A DNA stretch of 64,000 nt from Hypoxylon rubiginosum (lineage: Eukaryota > Ascomycota > Sordariomycetes > Xylariales > Hypoxylaceae), in the NCBI GenBank assembly GCA_902806565.1, contig CADCXA010000066.1, positions 1,054,001 to 1,118,000 of the forward strand, given 5' to 3'. The translations under genes and the position numbers were made by a program. The notes below the pieces were generated by a model. It searched no databases. It had not been told where the DNA came from and saw only the letters and a list, made by a program, of their open reading frames with translations. Of the stretch, positions 46,355 through 58,648 are shown one piece after another (the stretch's first letter is position 1; the number at the start of each line of letters is the position of its first letter).

Positions 46355-49143
46355 AATGGAGCTTAGTGAGACGGTGTTACCGGTCACCGGCCACGGAGGG
46401 GCCGCGTATATTAGACGTCTTAGTCTTAGTCTCGGAATAGATTGGCTCCTCAAAAGTGACACGAACAGTCCCAATTTTAGGAATTCGGATCCGCCGTGTA
46501 ACTAATTTACTAGCTCTAAACACCCCATGAAAAAGAGCTGGCGTATGTGTGGCGGCGAGCCCGGCCTAGTCCAGGTCGTTACACTAGTCCCCGTCGTCCC
46601 AATCCCGGGGCCTTGGGTTACTAGCTCTAGGAGGTTACCTCAACGGGATGGGCGGGATCAATTCAAGGTCTCGAGAGGAAAGATGCGCCGCGGTGTATCT
46701 AAGATTCGCCTTTGCTTCGTATCGTACAAAGTCGAACGATAGAAACAACAAGAGAAGCTCGGGTGTTGAGACGACGAACTGCAAAAAGTAATGGCGAAAA
46801 ATGGCTTGGACCGGCAACGCAGCCTCACAGAGGTTATGAACCCCAGACGATCTGTTAAAAGAGGCCGAGCTTGTTCGCAGGCATCTTTTGCTCAAAAATA
46901 CCACCTTGTTCGAACACACCCTAGCCTAGCCCAGCCTAGTTCGCCTTGCTTTTCCCAGAGAGAGACATATAAGCGAAACAGTGGAAACTGGGGGGGTGCC
47001 CCAACGTCACAATCATGTGCGGTAGAAGGGGGAAAAAAGCAAAAACCGAGGCTTGAGGGTCGAGAGATAGAATACGGAAGAAAGAAAGATGGAGTTGAAT
47101 TCGGCGCGGCGCTGCAACGGTAACACAAAAGTTTTTACTATGTACGAACAAGTACATACATGCCTACGAGATGCCGTATGGAGTATATCGATACGGCATC
47201 ATTTCGCGATTGGAATGGCAAACGTGAACCGCAAACCCACCAGCGGCGGTACCGTACGAGAAAAGGTACCCATGTAGCTGTATCGTACGGGATTTAGGCG
47301 CTCGGCCATGGTCTAATGGTCCACCCTATGGAGAGGGTGAGGGGGGCCCGCCCAATATCGTCGGAAAGGACCCGGCGTAGGAGAAAACCCCTGAAGGCGT
47401 TGGGGAAACTGCACATCTTGGGACGATCAAGGCTTACAACTACTACCCTATTATTTAACAGTATTTACACATTTTAGCTATTATCCAAACCGGTGTGATA
47501 GGTCATATATGCGATACGACGGACCCCTTAAAATACGTCTAAGACGAGGCCGTGCTGGAAGTCGACTGGGTGGCTGAACAAAGTCAAAACCAACGACATT
47601 GTCAATCCCGCCAGTCAGGGTGTCAATACCTGGGGAGGGGGAAACAAGAACAGCGAAAGCTAGTCCCGATCAGATACTACGCCACCCAAGGCTGAAAACC
47701 AGAACTCCATCTGCCAAGGTTCTCGCCTCCGTCCTGACGATACCTGTTCGACGTCCGTGCCTCTGCCTCGTGCTTGCTGCCATGCCGCTTCGGCGAGGGA
47801 TACCTTAAAACCCCCCATGGCCGTTTTCCAGCTGCTCCAGTCACCCAACCCAGCTGCCTACCTAGGTACCTAGTTAGCAACTCGACATCCTACCGGGCAG
47901 CTATGCCATGTAGATAAGGGAATAATAGACCTAGCCCGTCCGTCGTTCCTTTAAATCCGACTCCCCTAGGGACGTCGGCGAAGCAATCCGGTACGGGACC
48001 GATACTAGGATATATATTTCCGAGTATCCCCTGCATCTCTCGAGTATCTAGGCGGATGGTTGAGTCATCCCGGTATATTTGGCCCTGTAAATGGTCCGCG
48101 GAGATGGCAGCTCTTTCTTTTCTACCTTCTACCGGTCCGCAGCGGGGCTTTGGCCAGACAGACAAGGTTCGGGATTGGCGATTTTTCGAAACGGATATCG
48201 TTAGCAACTTATCCCGTCAGCCCGTATGTTCTGTCCGTGATATGATCTATCATATTTAGTCGTATCATCACAATCTTCTTCTTAGATATAGCCGGGCCTA
48301 GAGCAGTAAGGCAAAAAGAAGGTACATGAACTTGAGACGGTCCGTCTAGCCCGCGCCCTTGATCTTTTTAACATAAATCCTGTATCCAGAAGTCCAGCTC
48401 CGGCGCGTTCAACCGCGGCCGCGACTCCACGTACGAGCACCAGGCCTTTGAATTCGAAATACCCAGGTTTATAAGAAATAAAACTACAAGTCATCTTAGC
48501 TATTAGGATGTAGACCAAAGTGAGACCGAGTTGGAAAACCTCGTATATCATATCACTCGAACTTCATCACCAAGTACAAGTATCACCACAACGATCAGAT
48601 TGAAATTTGCGCTGCTGCATTCGAGCGCAACGTCATATTTATATATCATACTATTATGCGATTCGAGCTTGAAGCCGCCGAGCTGTTGTTATATTCGTAG
48701 CCCGGCTGCTGCTAAGAACAGGCGTCCACGAAGCCCCTTTAAGCTCACGCGGCGCTTCCGTATGCGCCCTCTCTCCTATGCCGACCTTACGCGGTCCCAA
48801 CCCAATCCAAAGTTGCCTTAAGCGAATCTTCTCCCAAGCCTAAGACTCTGAATTTGCCTCTTTATGTAGGCAAATCGAACCCCACTCCAAACAAAAACGC
48901 CTTTGTCCGCTAGGAATGCACCAATGCCAAACCAACCACGACCCCGTCTGCGGACAGGTCGCCAATCCGCCCCAACTGATTCTAATGAGGAGATATTATA
49001 CACAATGTTCTAAAAGCTAGCGCTGCGAAGTATGTACGCTTGAAAAGTAATATGACGGATAAAGAATGAATTTTTGTGCTCGTCATGTTGAGCACGGGGA
49101 TATTACAATGGATAGCGAATGTGTCGAGAATTCAACCGGTACT
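46355..49143. other. 2.8-kb intergenic stretch without recognised genes
   Basis: This lies upstream of the zinc-cluster gene and downstream of SEC2, both on the minus strand. Only short, overlapping frames without family features occur. A block at 47300-47400 begins GGCCATGGTCTAATGGTCCACC, recalling the 5' half of a tRNA, but the T-arm is absent. A CCTACCTAGGTACCTAG palindrome lies at 47858-47874. Confidence 0.45.
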
Positions 49144-51411
49144 TCATTGAGTACATTCATTCTCGAAAGCGCCGGGAATCGCGAGCGAAAGTCTTTGACC
49201 TTTTCCGACTTCTGTGTCGATCGACTCCGAGGGATGTGTCGAGTCTTCAATGGTAGAAACAACGGTTGAGTGTGTTGTTTTGGTTCCCGCGTTGGGAGTA
49301 TCGGGGTTTACAGCCGTTTGTTCGAACTGTTTTTCATCTTGGTGAGGTTTACCCTGCTTGAGGGTTGATTTTGATTCAGTGGATCCCGTAGAAGGAACCG
49401 CGGCCTCGCCGGCTTTATCGTCGTCGGTCGAAGTCATGTTTGCATCCTGGCTATTTCGAGTAGATCTCTCGCCGATGCTGCTGGATGAGGCATGACTGCC
49501 TGCTGGCACCACACCACCTCCAATACGGCTCCAGAACATTTGATCCCGGAGCCGGACGCTCTCCTCCCACGCAGCGCGCTCGGATTCAGCATCCTCGGCA
49601 CGCCAGTGGCCATCCTTGACCAGTCGCAAGAAGCCGAGGAAATCACAAGTCGACCTTACACGGTCGAGACAGTACTTGCAAAGAGGGTACCGCTGGGCCG
49701 AGTCCGACTCGCTTGTTCGGAATCGATGGTTGCGCAGATGTGGCGTGTCCTTACGCGCTTCGCCACAAAGCGAACAAGAATAGAACTGAGGTTTGCTAAT
49801 GGACGCAAAAGCCGTTGTTGTTGGCACCGGTTCCACGACGAGCGTCCCTTCAATCATTGCGTTGAGCACAGACCGACGAGCAAGCCAAGAAAGACCCGGC
49901 GCGATATCAAGACGTAGAGTAGGTTCAATATCCTCGGCTAGGACCCTCTTGTAAAATTTGGTATCCTTTAGAGGCGGTAAAGGGGCAGAAACCGTAGATG
50001 ATCCTGTACTAAGGACCGAGGCCGGTGTGTTCGGTGTCTGCGGAGAAACATTTGCGCTTGGGGTTCCTACGGTAGACAAAGATGCCGTTGATGAGTTTGA
50101 TGGAGCCGAGGCGTGTCCACGGCCGAGCATAGGGTTCAGCCCGCTATATGATCCCGATGAAGCACGGCTGCCCGACGCCCTCTTGGATGTGTGAACGAGC
50201 GAGACAAAGTCATCGAACGCAGAAAGATCCGTTCTTAATACGGGATGAAGGAGGTGGTGGAGATTTGTCGGGTAGGTGGGAGGTAGCGATTCCACAACAC
50301 CGGCATGGGAACCTCCTTCGGATAATTGGGTATCGTCGTCCCTCGAATCGAATTTGCTAAACCCAGGCGATGAGGGCGCGGTGCCACTATGATCGTCGAA
50401 CTCAACCGTCATCTGCTCCATAACGAGCTTGAGCTCCGCCAATTGCTCTTGTTGCGACTTCAAGATGCTTTCAGTGTCAGCTAATTGGGCTTTCAACTGT
50501 TCGTTTTTCCGATGTAGGACCTCCTGCTCCCTTTTGGAGTCTTCTTTAGCTGTGATAACCATCTTGTTCGCCTCTTCAAACAAGGAGACTGTCAATGTCT
50601 CCAACTCCTGCTCAATCTTCTTTTTGTCCTTTTCAACTTCGGTTCGTAGTCTCTTCTCTTCGACAACGCGCGCTAGGAGCTTAGCCTTCTCGCTTTCGAC
50701 GGTTTTGCGCTTAACCCAAACATCTCCAGATAAAGTCTCCTGCTGTCGTGCCACCAGCGCTTCTAGCTCCCGAACCCGATCCCGAGAGGCCTCCAGGTCC
50801 TGTCTCGTTGCTGAAAGCGTATCGTCAAGATTAGTCTGGTGATTGATCGCATTGATGAGTTTCGTGCTAAGCGCAGCAACTTCTTGGTCTAAATCGGGAT
50901 GGTGATCACCGCTATCCGCAGGGCTTAGAGCACGTGTTCTAGGATCGGGAATGGTACTATGGTCTTGGTCCTCCATTAAGGAGTTCTGTGATGGCATTCT
51001 CTTAGGTTGAGGCGAGCTAAGAGAATTGGTTTTGGTCGGGACCATCATCTCCGTGACATTTGAAGACGACTGGGACTTCACCGGCGATCTCGAGCGAGCC
51101 ATGGCTGACGATGATATACTGGAAAGCGATCTAAGGTGGCCCAAGGTACGCTGAGGACTGGGGCTCGAGCTCCGGTGCTGCGACCAGGCGGCGACGTGGA
51201 TGAAGCTAAGCCAAGTCATGTTAGTATCAGCAAAGACCACGGCTTTTAATGTTCCAATGCAAAATGGCACAAATAGAAGATAATGGGCTGAAGGTAACGT
51301 AATACTAAAGTGGTTTGAGGCTTTGCGAATGGACTTAAAAACTTACGAGTCCAGCTTGACGGCTGGTGGACCAATAGGTCCAGAAGACGCGGCAACCCGC
51401 TCTTGCGTTTG
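49144..51411 (-). CDS. SEC2: SEC2, Rab (Sec4) guanine-nucleotide exchange factor
   Basis: Sec2 activates the Rab GTPase Sec4 on secretory vesicles for polarised exocytosis. The main exon (51205-49144) encodes about 686 residues, and a 65-nt exon (51411-51347) reads QTQERVAASSGPIGPPAVKLDS in phase ahead of it. The true first exon lies further upstream and I could not place it; a minimal start would be the ATG at 51102. The Sec2 coiled-coil GEF domain is clear at the family motif LDQEVAALSTKLINAINHQT through KKKIEQELETLTVSLFEEANKMV. A C-terminal region conserved in filamentous fungi has four cysteines in two pairs (CSLCG and CKYC) with ARRSVLNAMIEGTLVVEPV. The tail is serine/threonine-rich. Confidence 0.88.
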
Positions 51412-54329
51412 CTGTACAATGGGTGTATATTGTTTAGAGATTAGGTGGTGAGATTAAATTGCTTTAGAAGAGACAAGGCGGGATTCCAAAGGTAGAGGAG
51501 TTGTTCATTAAGCCGATCTCGCGGTATGGTTAGGGTGTTGTAAGACCTATGTCGTAGAACCTAAGACCCTAAGAACAGCTGACAGTCGGCAGTGGTTCGT
51601 AGATATGTATTCGTCTGGGTTCTGGGTAGGTAGACAATTCTGAAACGTTGAATCAGCAGGCCAATTATTTTATTAAAGTGTCATAAAATGAAGAATCTGA
51701 TGATAATGGACCGGTCACTCGACGTTCTGCAATTCGTGCGATTTGGTGGTGGTATCGGCGGTATCAGTGGTATCGAAGGAGAAAGGTGGGTGTGAGCTCG
51801 TGGAGGAGGCAAATAACACAGCGAAGGAATTGGAGATGGAGATACAAAGATCAATAACGGAGATAGAGAAAGATAGAGGAGCTGCAAGACTGCAGTTTCT
51901 CCCATGTGGTACTGGCCACTGCGGAGTTGGCAGTACCTAGGTAATCAATGACAGGCCTAGGTAGGCCCAGGCGCTCGCGAAAACCACCCAACCGACCCTA
52001 TCGAGGCCCACCTATGCAGAGGGACAGAGAGGGGACAGGGATGGGACCAGCCTAAAGCAGACCCAGGTGGCGGCTGTACTGGCCAGGGGTAATCCAAGTA
52101 GCTGTACATGAGTGGAGTGCGTGGAGTGGAGTGATCATACCTTTTGGGGGATGACCGTGACCGTGACCGTGACCGTGATCGTTCTCTTCCCTTCGTTTTT
52201 TCTTTGTGTGTATGATGCGTATGGTACGTATGGTACAATCTTGTATGTGGAATGGGGTAATAAACCGAGGATTTCCGATCAACGGATAGGGGGCAATGAG
52301 AGGAATAGTAGCAAACCAGCAAGCAACTAGGACTAGGCTAGATGTGGGAGTTGGTAGTAGTAATTGTTGGTATGAGACAAGACGTGGTGGAATGATAATA
52401 ATAATTAAAAGAATTGTAAGTACGAAGTAGGTGTAGATGAGTCGCATGCAGCTGCGCGTGTGGTTACTTGATAGGATTTAATATTAAATTGATAAGACGG
52501 TAAATGGTGGGCTGTAGCTGCGAACTGCAAACTGCGAACTACATAACCTTGAGAGAGAAGGAGAGTTCGCAAGGTTGCAAGCAAATGAAGAAACGAAATC
52601 TCGTCAGGTCGTTGAGTGATCGACCTAATTCAACAAGCGGAAGAACCTGTCGGAACATATAATAATGTCATTGCCCAGGTGCTCAGTTCTATTGCACTGA
52701 AGGTGGGCATTGTTCCTCTAGAATATACCTTGGTATTATCTGCCCTATTATGCGCGATGAATCACAAGAAAAGCATTGTACGAAGTAGAATATTATGTAC
52801 ATACATGGTAGCAATTCAGTCCTTGTCCATGTCGTCATTGTTTTTCTTTGCGCAAGCGGGCAAGCAGTAAGCCATCATTTTCAGCACGGCAGCTGCACGG
52901 GTGTTCAATAATCTCACCCGTTATTTAGCGCCAACATCAATTTCCAATTAACCACAAGGGACACAAGGGAACCTTACAAGCCTTGTTTGCAATTCATCAT
53001 CGTCATCGTCATCCCAACGGCCGCCGGCTCCGGATCGGGTTTTTTTCCTCTTCCAAGGTTTTTATCGCATTCTTCAGCCCATTGCTAAAGGTGATACCTA
53101 TCTGGTATTCAGCACAACTCAAAGCAGCATCTAGGCACATCCAATTCGATTCTAACTCACGTTCTACTACGTTGATAGACAACCACCGATCGCCAACAAA
53201 TCTGTATCAATTATATTAATCACGACTTACAGACATTTACCTACATAGATAGATAGACATGCAACAACCTTAGTAATCGTCCGGGACGGGGAGTGACAGG
53301 ACTTCAAAGAAACTGGCAGGGTTTGAGGGTGCGACGGAGTTTCACTGAGTCAGCAGACTATCAGACTCTTTTTCGACATCTCTCTACCTATCTTTTCCCG
53401 CCTGGGCGGATCCCTTCCGGGTCCGTCCAAAAGCTAATCGGTCCCCTCACCCACAGTAGGCTTAGAGCCTCTCGACGCATGCAGTTCGGCCCCCGGGAAG
53501 CTCGTTAAGCTCGTGAGATGTTTGGATGTCCTACCATCCCATCCTACCCATCCAGCCCATCGTTATCGTATCGAACCCTTGTCGCAGAAGCGCTTACAGA
53601 TAGATTCGCATCCTCATCCGAGGTTTCCTCTGAACCTAGCAGCCCGCTCGCTCTCGTGTTCCCACATCACGGGTAGCTCGTGTCGTAGATCAAACATGCA
53701 GCAACGATGCAACTACAAGTTAACAAGAGGTCGACAGGATGGTAGGACAGATTAGAAAAAAAATGCCTCTTTTTGATACGACAATTCAGCAGCTGCAAAG
53801 TTCGGTCTCTTGCCCCTTATCGATCTTCGTCTCCTCTTTTTACGCCGTGGTTTAGCAGTCGAGCAGTAAGCTCGTGCAGACTGATCTTCAGGAGGTATGT
53901 AGGGTAAGATGGAAAAGTAGTGGTACTTTGCAAAAAGTTTGCGGTACCAAGCTACGAACCCGGCGAAGCCTACCGATGGCCTAGGTAGGCTGGGTAGCGT
54001 TACTCTAACCACTCTAACCCCAATAGTTCTGCCATCCTTCACGACAAGAAACCTAGAGCCGGACGAGCCCTTCGAGCCTCTTTGTTGCTCGACCGAGAAC
54101 GCATGATTCCTGGCCCCGGTCTTTTATCCGCCTGATCTTCGGGTCCGTCTGCTGTTGTTGCTTTTTTTACGCCTGATGTGCGAAACCCCTTCTCCGTTTC
54201 TGTTTCTGCGAAGAGAGCTTCATCACAAACTCGCATTTGCAGGCAGACAAGTGCTTGACGCTACACAGATAGGCTATTTTTATTTTTCATTTACTGTTTA
54301 CTACCCCCAATACAACAGGGTCGTGGCTT

Positions 54330-54379
<50 letters not shown>

Positions 54380-55864
54380 GAGTCGAGACCACTTAATTAC
54401 TGTATTTGCGGCCCCCGTTTTGTTCTCTTTTCCGCCCAATCATCCGTGCAAGCTCCCCGGGCTGAGACGTCGGGTAGTAACCCGCTGCACGCAATCTATT
54501 TAATCATTCAGGCACCACGATGGGAATGGAAACCCGGGAGTCTGCAGCAAGTCAGTTTTCATGAGCGTGTGTATGTGTGTCCGTGTCTGTGTCTGCAAAC
54601 GGTCACGGTTGTTTGCAGTGTGGCAGATCAATCAGCCTTGGCTCGTCACCGGTAGGTTTTTTTAGATGGACAAATCGTATTCTCGGTATGCACCTGTCTG
54701 CAAAGAGGAGGAAAGGGTGGAAGCATTGATGGATGGCGGCGAGCAGTGTGGCATCCCGCCCCCCATGTGCTTCGTGCTCGTGCTCGTGCTTAATGCGTTT
54801 CAAGAGACCTATTCCTGGATATACATACATACCCAAGCTTAGCGACTTTGAGACCTACATCTTCGGATCGTCGTTTTGTAGATGCTGTACTGTGTACTAC
54901 ATATGCATCTGCCTTGTTGCAGAAAACTTGTGTCATCCATCACCACCCCCACCACCACATCGGCACTCCCTTTCATAGCATTGAATGTCAATCCACGGGG
55001 ATGTCGTAGCGAGCCTAACGTCACCCTGGCTACCCAACCTAATCAGCCTCACTTGTAGGTTCTTTTCACGTGGGCTTTAGGCTCGCCCATCTGTTCCTGC
55101 GTCCGCCGGAAACCTAATCTGGCCACACCCAGTAGCTCGGGACGAAGCAGGCTGTGGCCTACATATATGCCGTCCTAAATAAGGGTATATACATGTATGG
55201 CTTGGTTTTAAAGCGCTACATGCGATGTATGCCGAACTTTGCGGGGCACGCCACGTACGACGGTGAACTAGCAGTTTGAACCGCGTTTGTAGAACTTCTA
55301 CTACCATCGCACGACGCCAACACATGCATGCGTGGCTCTTCTCGACCCCAAGTTCGGTATGTACCCGAGGAGGCTGTTCAGGTTTCGCCTAGATGCCTAA
55401 GGGACCTACATGTGCCACTTCCCTTCGTGCAGCTGGTCGATGAGGAAGAATGCCAGCTTATTTTCTCCTATATTCTTCGTTCGAAGCTACGATGATATCT
55501 TCTACGTTACATGGCTTATGTCACATCACAAAGTGCAAGGACAGGTTAGGAAATGCGTGGAGCACAGGTTTTTTCTTCTCGCTATGTCGCTTATTTCTAA
55601 GTGTATCCCTTATGTCCCTACCGAAGTATATATCGAGGAGCACACGGAACGACAAGTCGGCGCTGGAATCCGTCTCCAGAATACAGAAAGTGCGCAAATA
55701 AAAGAAACACCCGCTTGTTGTGATATGTCATGCTTGCCGACGTCGATCCCCCATCTGCCCCCTTTTGGCCCCGACTACCCCAACATCGCCTAGAGAACTA
55801 CGCCGTTCACTGCGCCAGATGGACGACCAGGTAACCTCGTACAAGGCGGCATTGGTCGAGGCAC
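51412..55864. other. 4.4-kb intergenic stretch with several microsatellites
   Basis: The left part must contain the SEC2 first exon and promoter. No other gene recognised. It holds a CCGTGA hexamer repeat (52155-52177, four units), ACAG/CAGA tetranucleotides (54330-54378, 12 units), GATA/ATAG units at 53248-53260, and TACCTAGG/CCTAGGTAGG motifs at 51934-51964 and 53980-53989. Short frames here are mostly translations of those repeats. Confidence 0.5.
54330..54378. repeat. (CAGA)n microsatellite, about 12 units
   Basis: An uninterrupted run of GACA tetranucleotides about 49 bases long. A tract of this length is usually length-variable between strains. It is intergenic and breaks no gene. Confidence 0.9.
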
Positions 55865-57990
55865 CTACGCGAACAGGAGAGGTTCCGCGTTCGCCACGCA
55901 CTTGAGCTGCTTGTGGGCGTAATCGAGGTCGTCCCTGAACTGCCTCCCCTCCCCGCTATCCAGCTTCGCGCGGAGCCACAGCTCGACCTGCTCGCACGCC
56001 TCCAGGCTGTGCGGGTTGTCGTGGTAGGCGGCGTCCTCCAGCACCTCCATGGCGGTGTCGGCGACCAGCGCCACGAACTGCATCGAGAGCTGCATGAAGT
56101 TCCTCACCGTCGACTTGGGCCTGCCCGAGGCCGCGTACCGGTACCGCCCGGGGTCCAGCAGGGCGATGTGGATGAAGGCAGAGCCGTCGGCCAGCCGTAC
56201 GATGTTGAATCGCCCGGCTTCGTGCAGGAAGTCTTCCGATGTGAATTTTGGTCTAGGGCTACTACGATTTTCCTCCGTCGCTGCCATGAAGCGTCTCGCG
56301 GTGATCTCGCCCATATACTGCCCAAATGTAACCTATATCATGGGGCGAACAAGGTCGAAGTATCGCCACATGAACCTCTGCTGAGGTCTTAGCAAGAGGC
56401 CTAGGGACGTTGTTGGAATTGGAATAGGGAGATGCTTACTTCGGCTGCCCTAAGGTCCTCACGATAAGGCCCCGGGGCAAGGCAGTAATAGGGGAAGAGC
56501 TCGAAATGGGAGGCGATCATGTTCTCGACTACAGCTAGACCCTGAATTATTTCCTTCATCAGGAGCGCGTCGGCACTCTCGCTGTTGAAGAACGACCGGC
56601 CATGATTGTAGTCATTCACATCCATGTGTTTCCCGGCGAATACCATGACCGTTTTCCTTCCCTGGAATAGAAACGGAGTCGACTGTACTCGCAAAGTGTC
56701 AAACTTCGTCGTGACGTCTAGCTCCGTACTGGTCATGTCGGGATCGTCCAAGACGTACTCTCCCATGTCGGCGAACAGATTCTGTAGGTCGAACAATAGT
56801 TCATCATGACAGATGATTCCAAGTTCGATGGCCCGGTAGTGGAAATTGGTATTCAATGCCGCGAAGGAACTATCGCAAAGGGGTTCCAGCGGTTCACGAG
56901 TCGCGTCGCTGTCCTCATAGCGGTTGATAAGTGTTGGACAGCCGAAGAGCGGGAGCAATGCGGCAAGCGTAAACTTGCGCCGTAATTTGCCCTCCCCCAT
57001 CCCAGGTACAACTCTGTGGACTACGCAGTAGGTCTCGGCGCTTGCTGCTATCCTTGGAAACAGCTTCTCTACCGCGGGCAGGAATTCGGCAAGCACCCCG
57101 GCGAACGGCTTGGAGAATTCGTCGTATTTCATTGCGAAGGGCCCATGAGGCCAATCCGAGATCTCGCAAGAGCTGATATATCGGATAGTCAAGCGATCTT
57201 CAGGCGTGAGGTTCTGCTGCTGGACCACGAGCTTCCACTGTCTCAACTCTTCGAATGTCTTCTCCTCTTGCTGGAGATATAACACGAGCTCGTCGAGCTC
57301 GGCGACTGAAATAGACCACGACGTGATATAGAGTAGATAACCGCTTTTTATGACACTGGGAGATTTGGCTGGGAACCGGTACCAGGGACATATGGACATG
57401 ACGCATTGGAGATCTTGGTCGGTAACGAGCATCGGGCAATCCATGAATTTCTCATAGACCAAGAGTTGGACCCAGTCATAGCGTCTCTCGTCTGAGAGTA
57501 TAATACTCCTGAGCTTGTTCCCTACCCAAGCTGAAGAATAGAGTCTTCCTTCGATGTCTAAAGGCCAATCTGCCAGGTAATTCTCGAGAAACCGTATGAT
57601 CTTAGCGTAGACCCACCTTCTCATCATGTCCTTGTACTTAGCAAGAGCTAAACTTTCGTCTAAAGGGCTCTCGTCAATCGGGCTCTCTTCGGTCGAGCTG
57701 CACGCTTCTTCAAATTCAGCTAGAGGGCGCTTCTTCGACTGTGATAGATGATCCTTTGTAGGTGCTTCTTCAACCGGGCTGAGTGTTTGTTCGGGAGGGC
57801 TAGGTGGATATTCTATCGAACCAGGTTGTCCTCGAATCGTGTTGGGGGGCATTTTAATCGGACTGGTTGTATTTCCCCTTTCTACTGTGTTGGGCGGCTC
57901 TACCGCTGACCTTGTTCTCTCTTTGGTGAGAGATGCGGACGGGACATCCGACCTACTCGAGGCTGGTTGCGTGTTCTGACCTATGGACAT
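55865..57990 (-). CDS. Conserved-looking protein of unknown function, two exons
   Basis: Exon 1 (57990-56440) and exon 2 (56332-55865) join in phase through a 107-bp intron (GTAAGC...ATATAG) into 672 residues. I do not recognise a domain. The first 130 residues are disordered (P, S, T, E-rich) with a KKRPLAEFEE segment. The rest looks globular and alpha-helical with aromatic-rich segments such as YDWVQLLVYEKFMDCPMLVT, MSICPWYRFPAK, FVALVADTAMEVLEDA and LEACEQVELWLRAKL. There is no signal peptide or membrane helix. An earlier acceptor (CAG at about 56383) would bring in an in-frame TAG, so the ATATAG acceptor is the better choice. I cannot assign a function. Confidence 0.7.
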
Positions 57991-58648
57991 ATTGGCTGTT
58001 GGCAATGCAAGCTATACAACGTCGTGCGTTCTATTGAATAGTATACACAGCTGTAATAAAGCCAAAGTTGGAGATGGATGGATGTTCTTTTGATGCCAGA
58101 GATGCAAATTCAAGCGGGTCGAGTCGGTATACGAGGCTACATGCCAATAGTATTGATGAATTAACAGGCGTGGATCAATATGTAGTTTGGCATTCAGAAG
58201 AGTCTCTTGAAGGAAAAAGGGCAATTCAAGCTTGCTTAGGGATTGTCCCGGCGCAACATTACGCAGCGTCTCCCCTCCTTCCCCTTAACTAATGTGTGTA
58301 CGAAGTATTAGACAAGTGCCTGTATATGTCGGTAGCTGGGACTTGCTTCCCCCCTAAATACTTACATGATGTAGGTACAGCCTAGGTGATGTCAGGTTAC
58401 GGCTTCTTAGGCGAGGCGTCTTTAGGGAACCGCTTAGATAACTCTAAACTATTGCGATTTATTTAAGTCTATGTTGTATGATAAATCAGTTGAACAAATC
58501 TTCAAAATATGGCATATGTCAAAACCCTAGAGGGTGTCAAATAAATGCTCCCCGCGGAAACTTGAATATTCCATGCCTACCAACCACGATATAATGCCCC
58601 GGGAGAAAACCCACCATAAATCAGCGCCGACACCTCCGTACTCCAGTA
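57991..58648. other. Intergenic, no gene recognised
   Basis: About 650 bases between two minus-strand genes. It should contain the promoter of the unknown gene on its left and the 3' flank of ALO1 on its right. A 74-codon frame on the plus strand at 58068 has no features of a gene. Confidence 0.45.

Noticed and set aside
47300..47400. tRNA-like 5' half (GGCCATGGTCTAATGGTCC)
   Set aside because: No T-arm (GGTTCGAATCC-like) or matching acceptor stem follows, so it does not fold as a tRNA.
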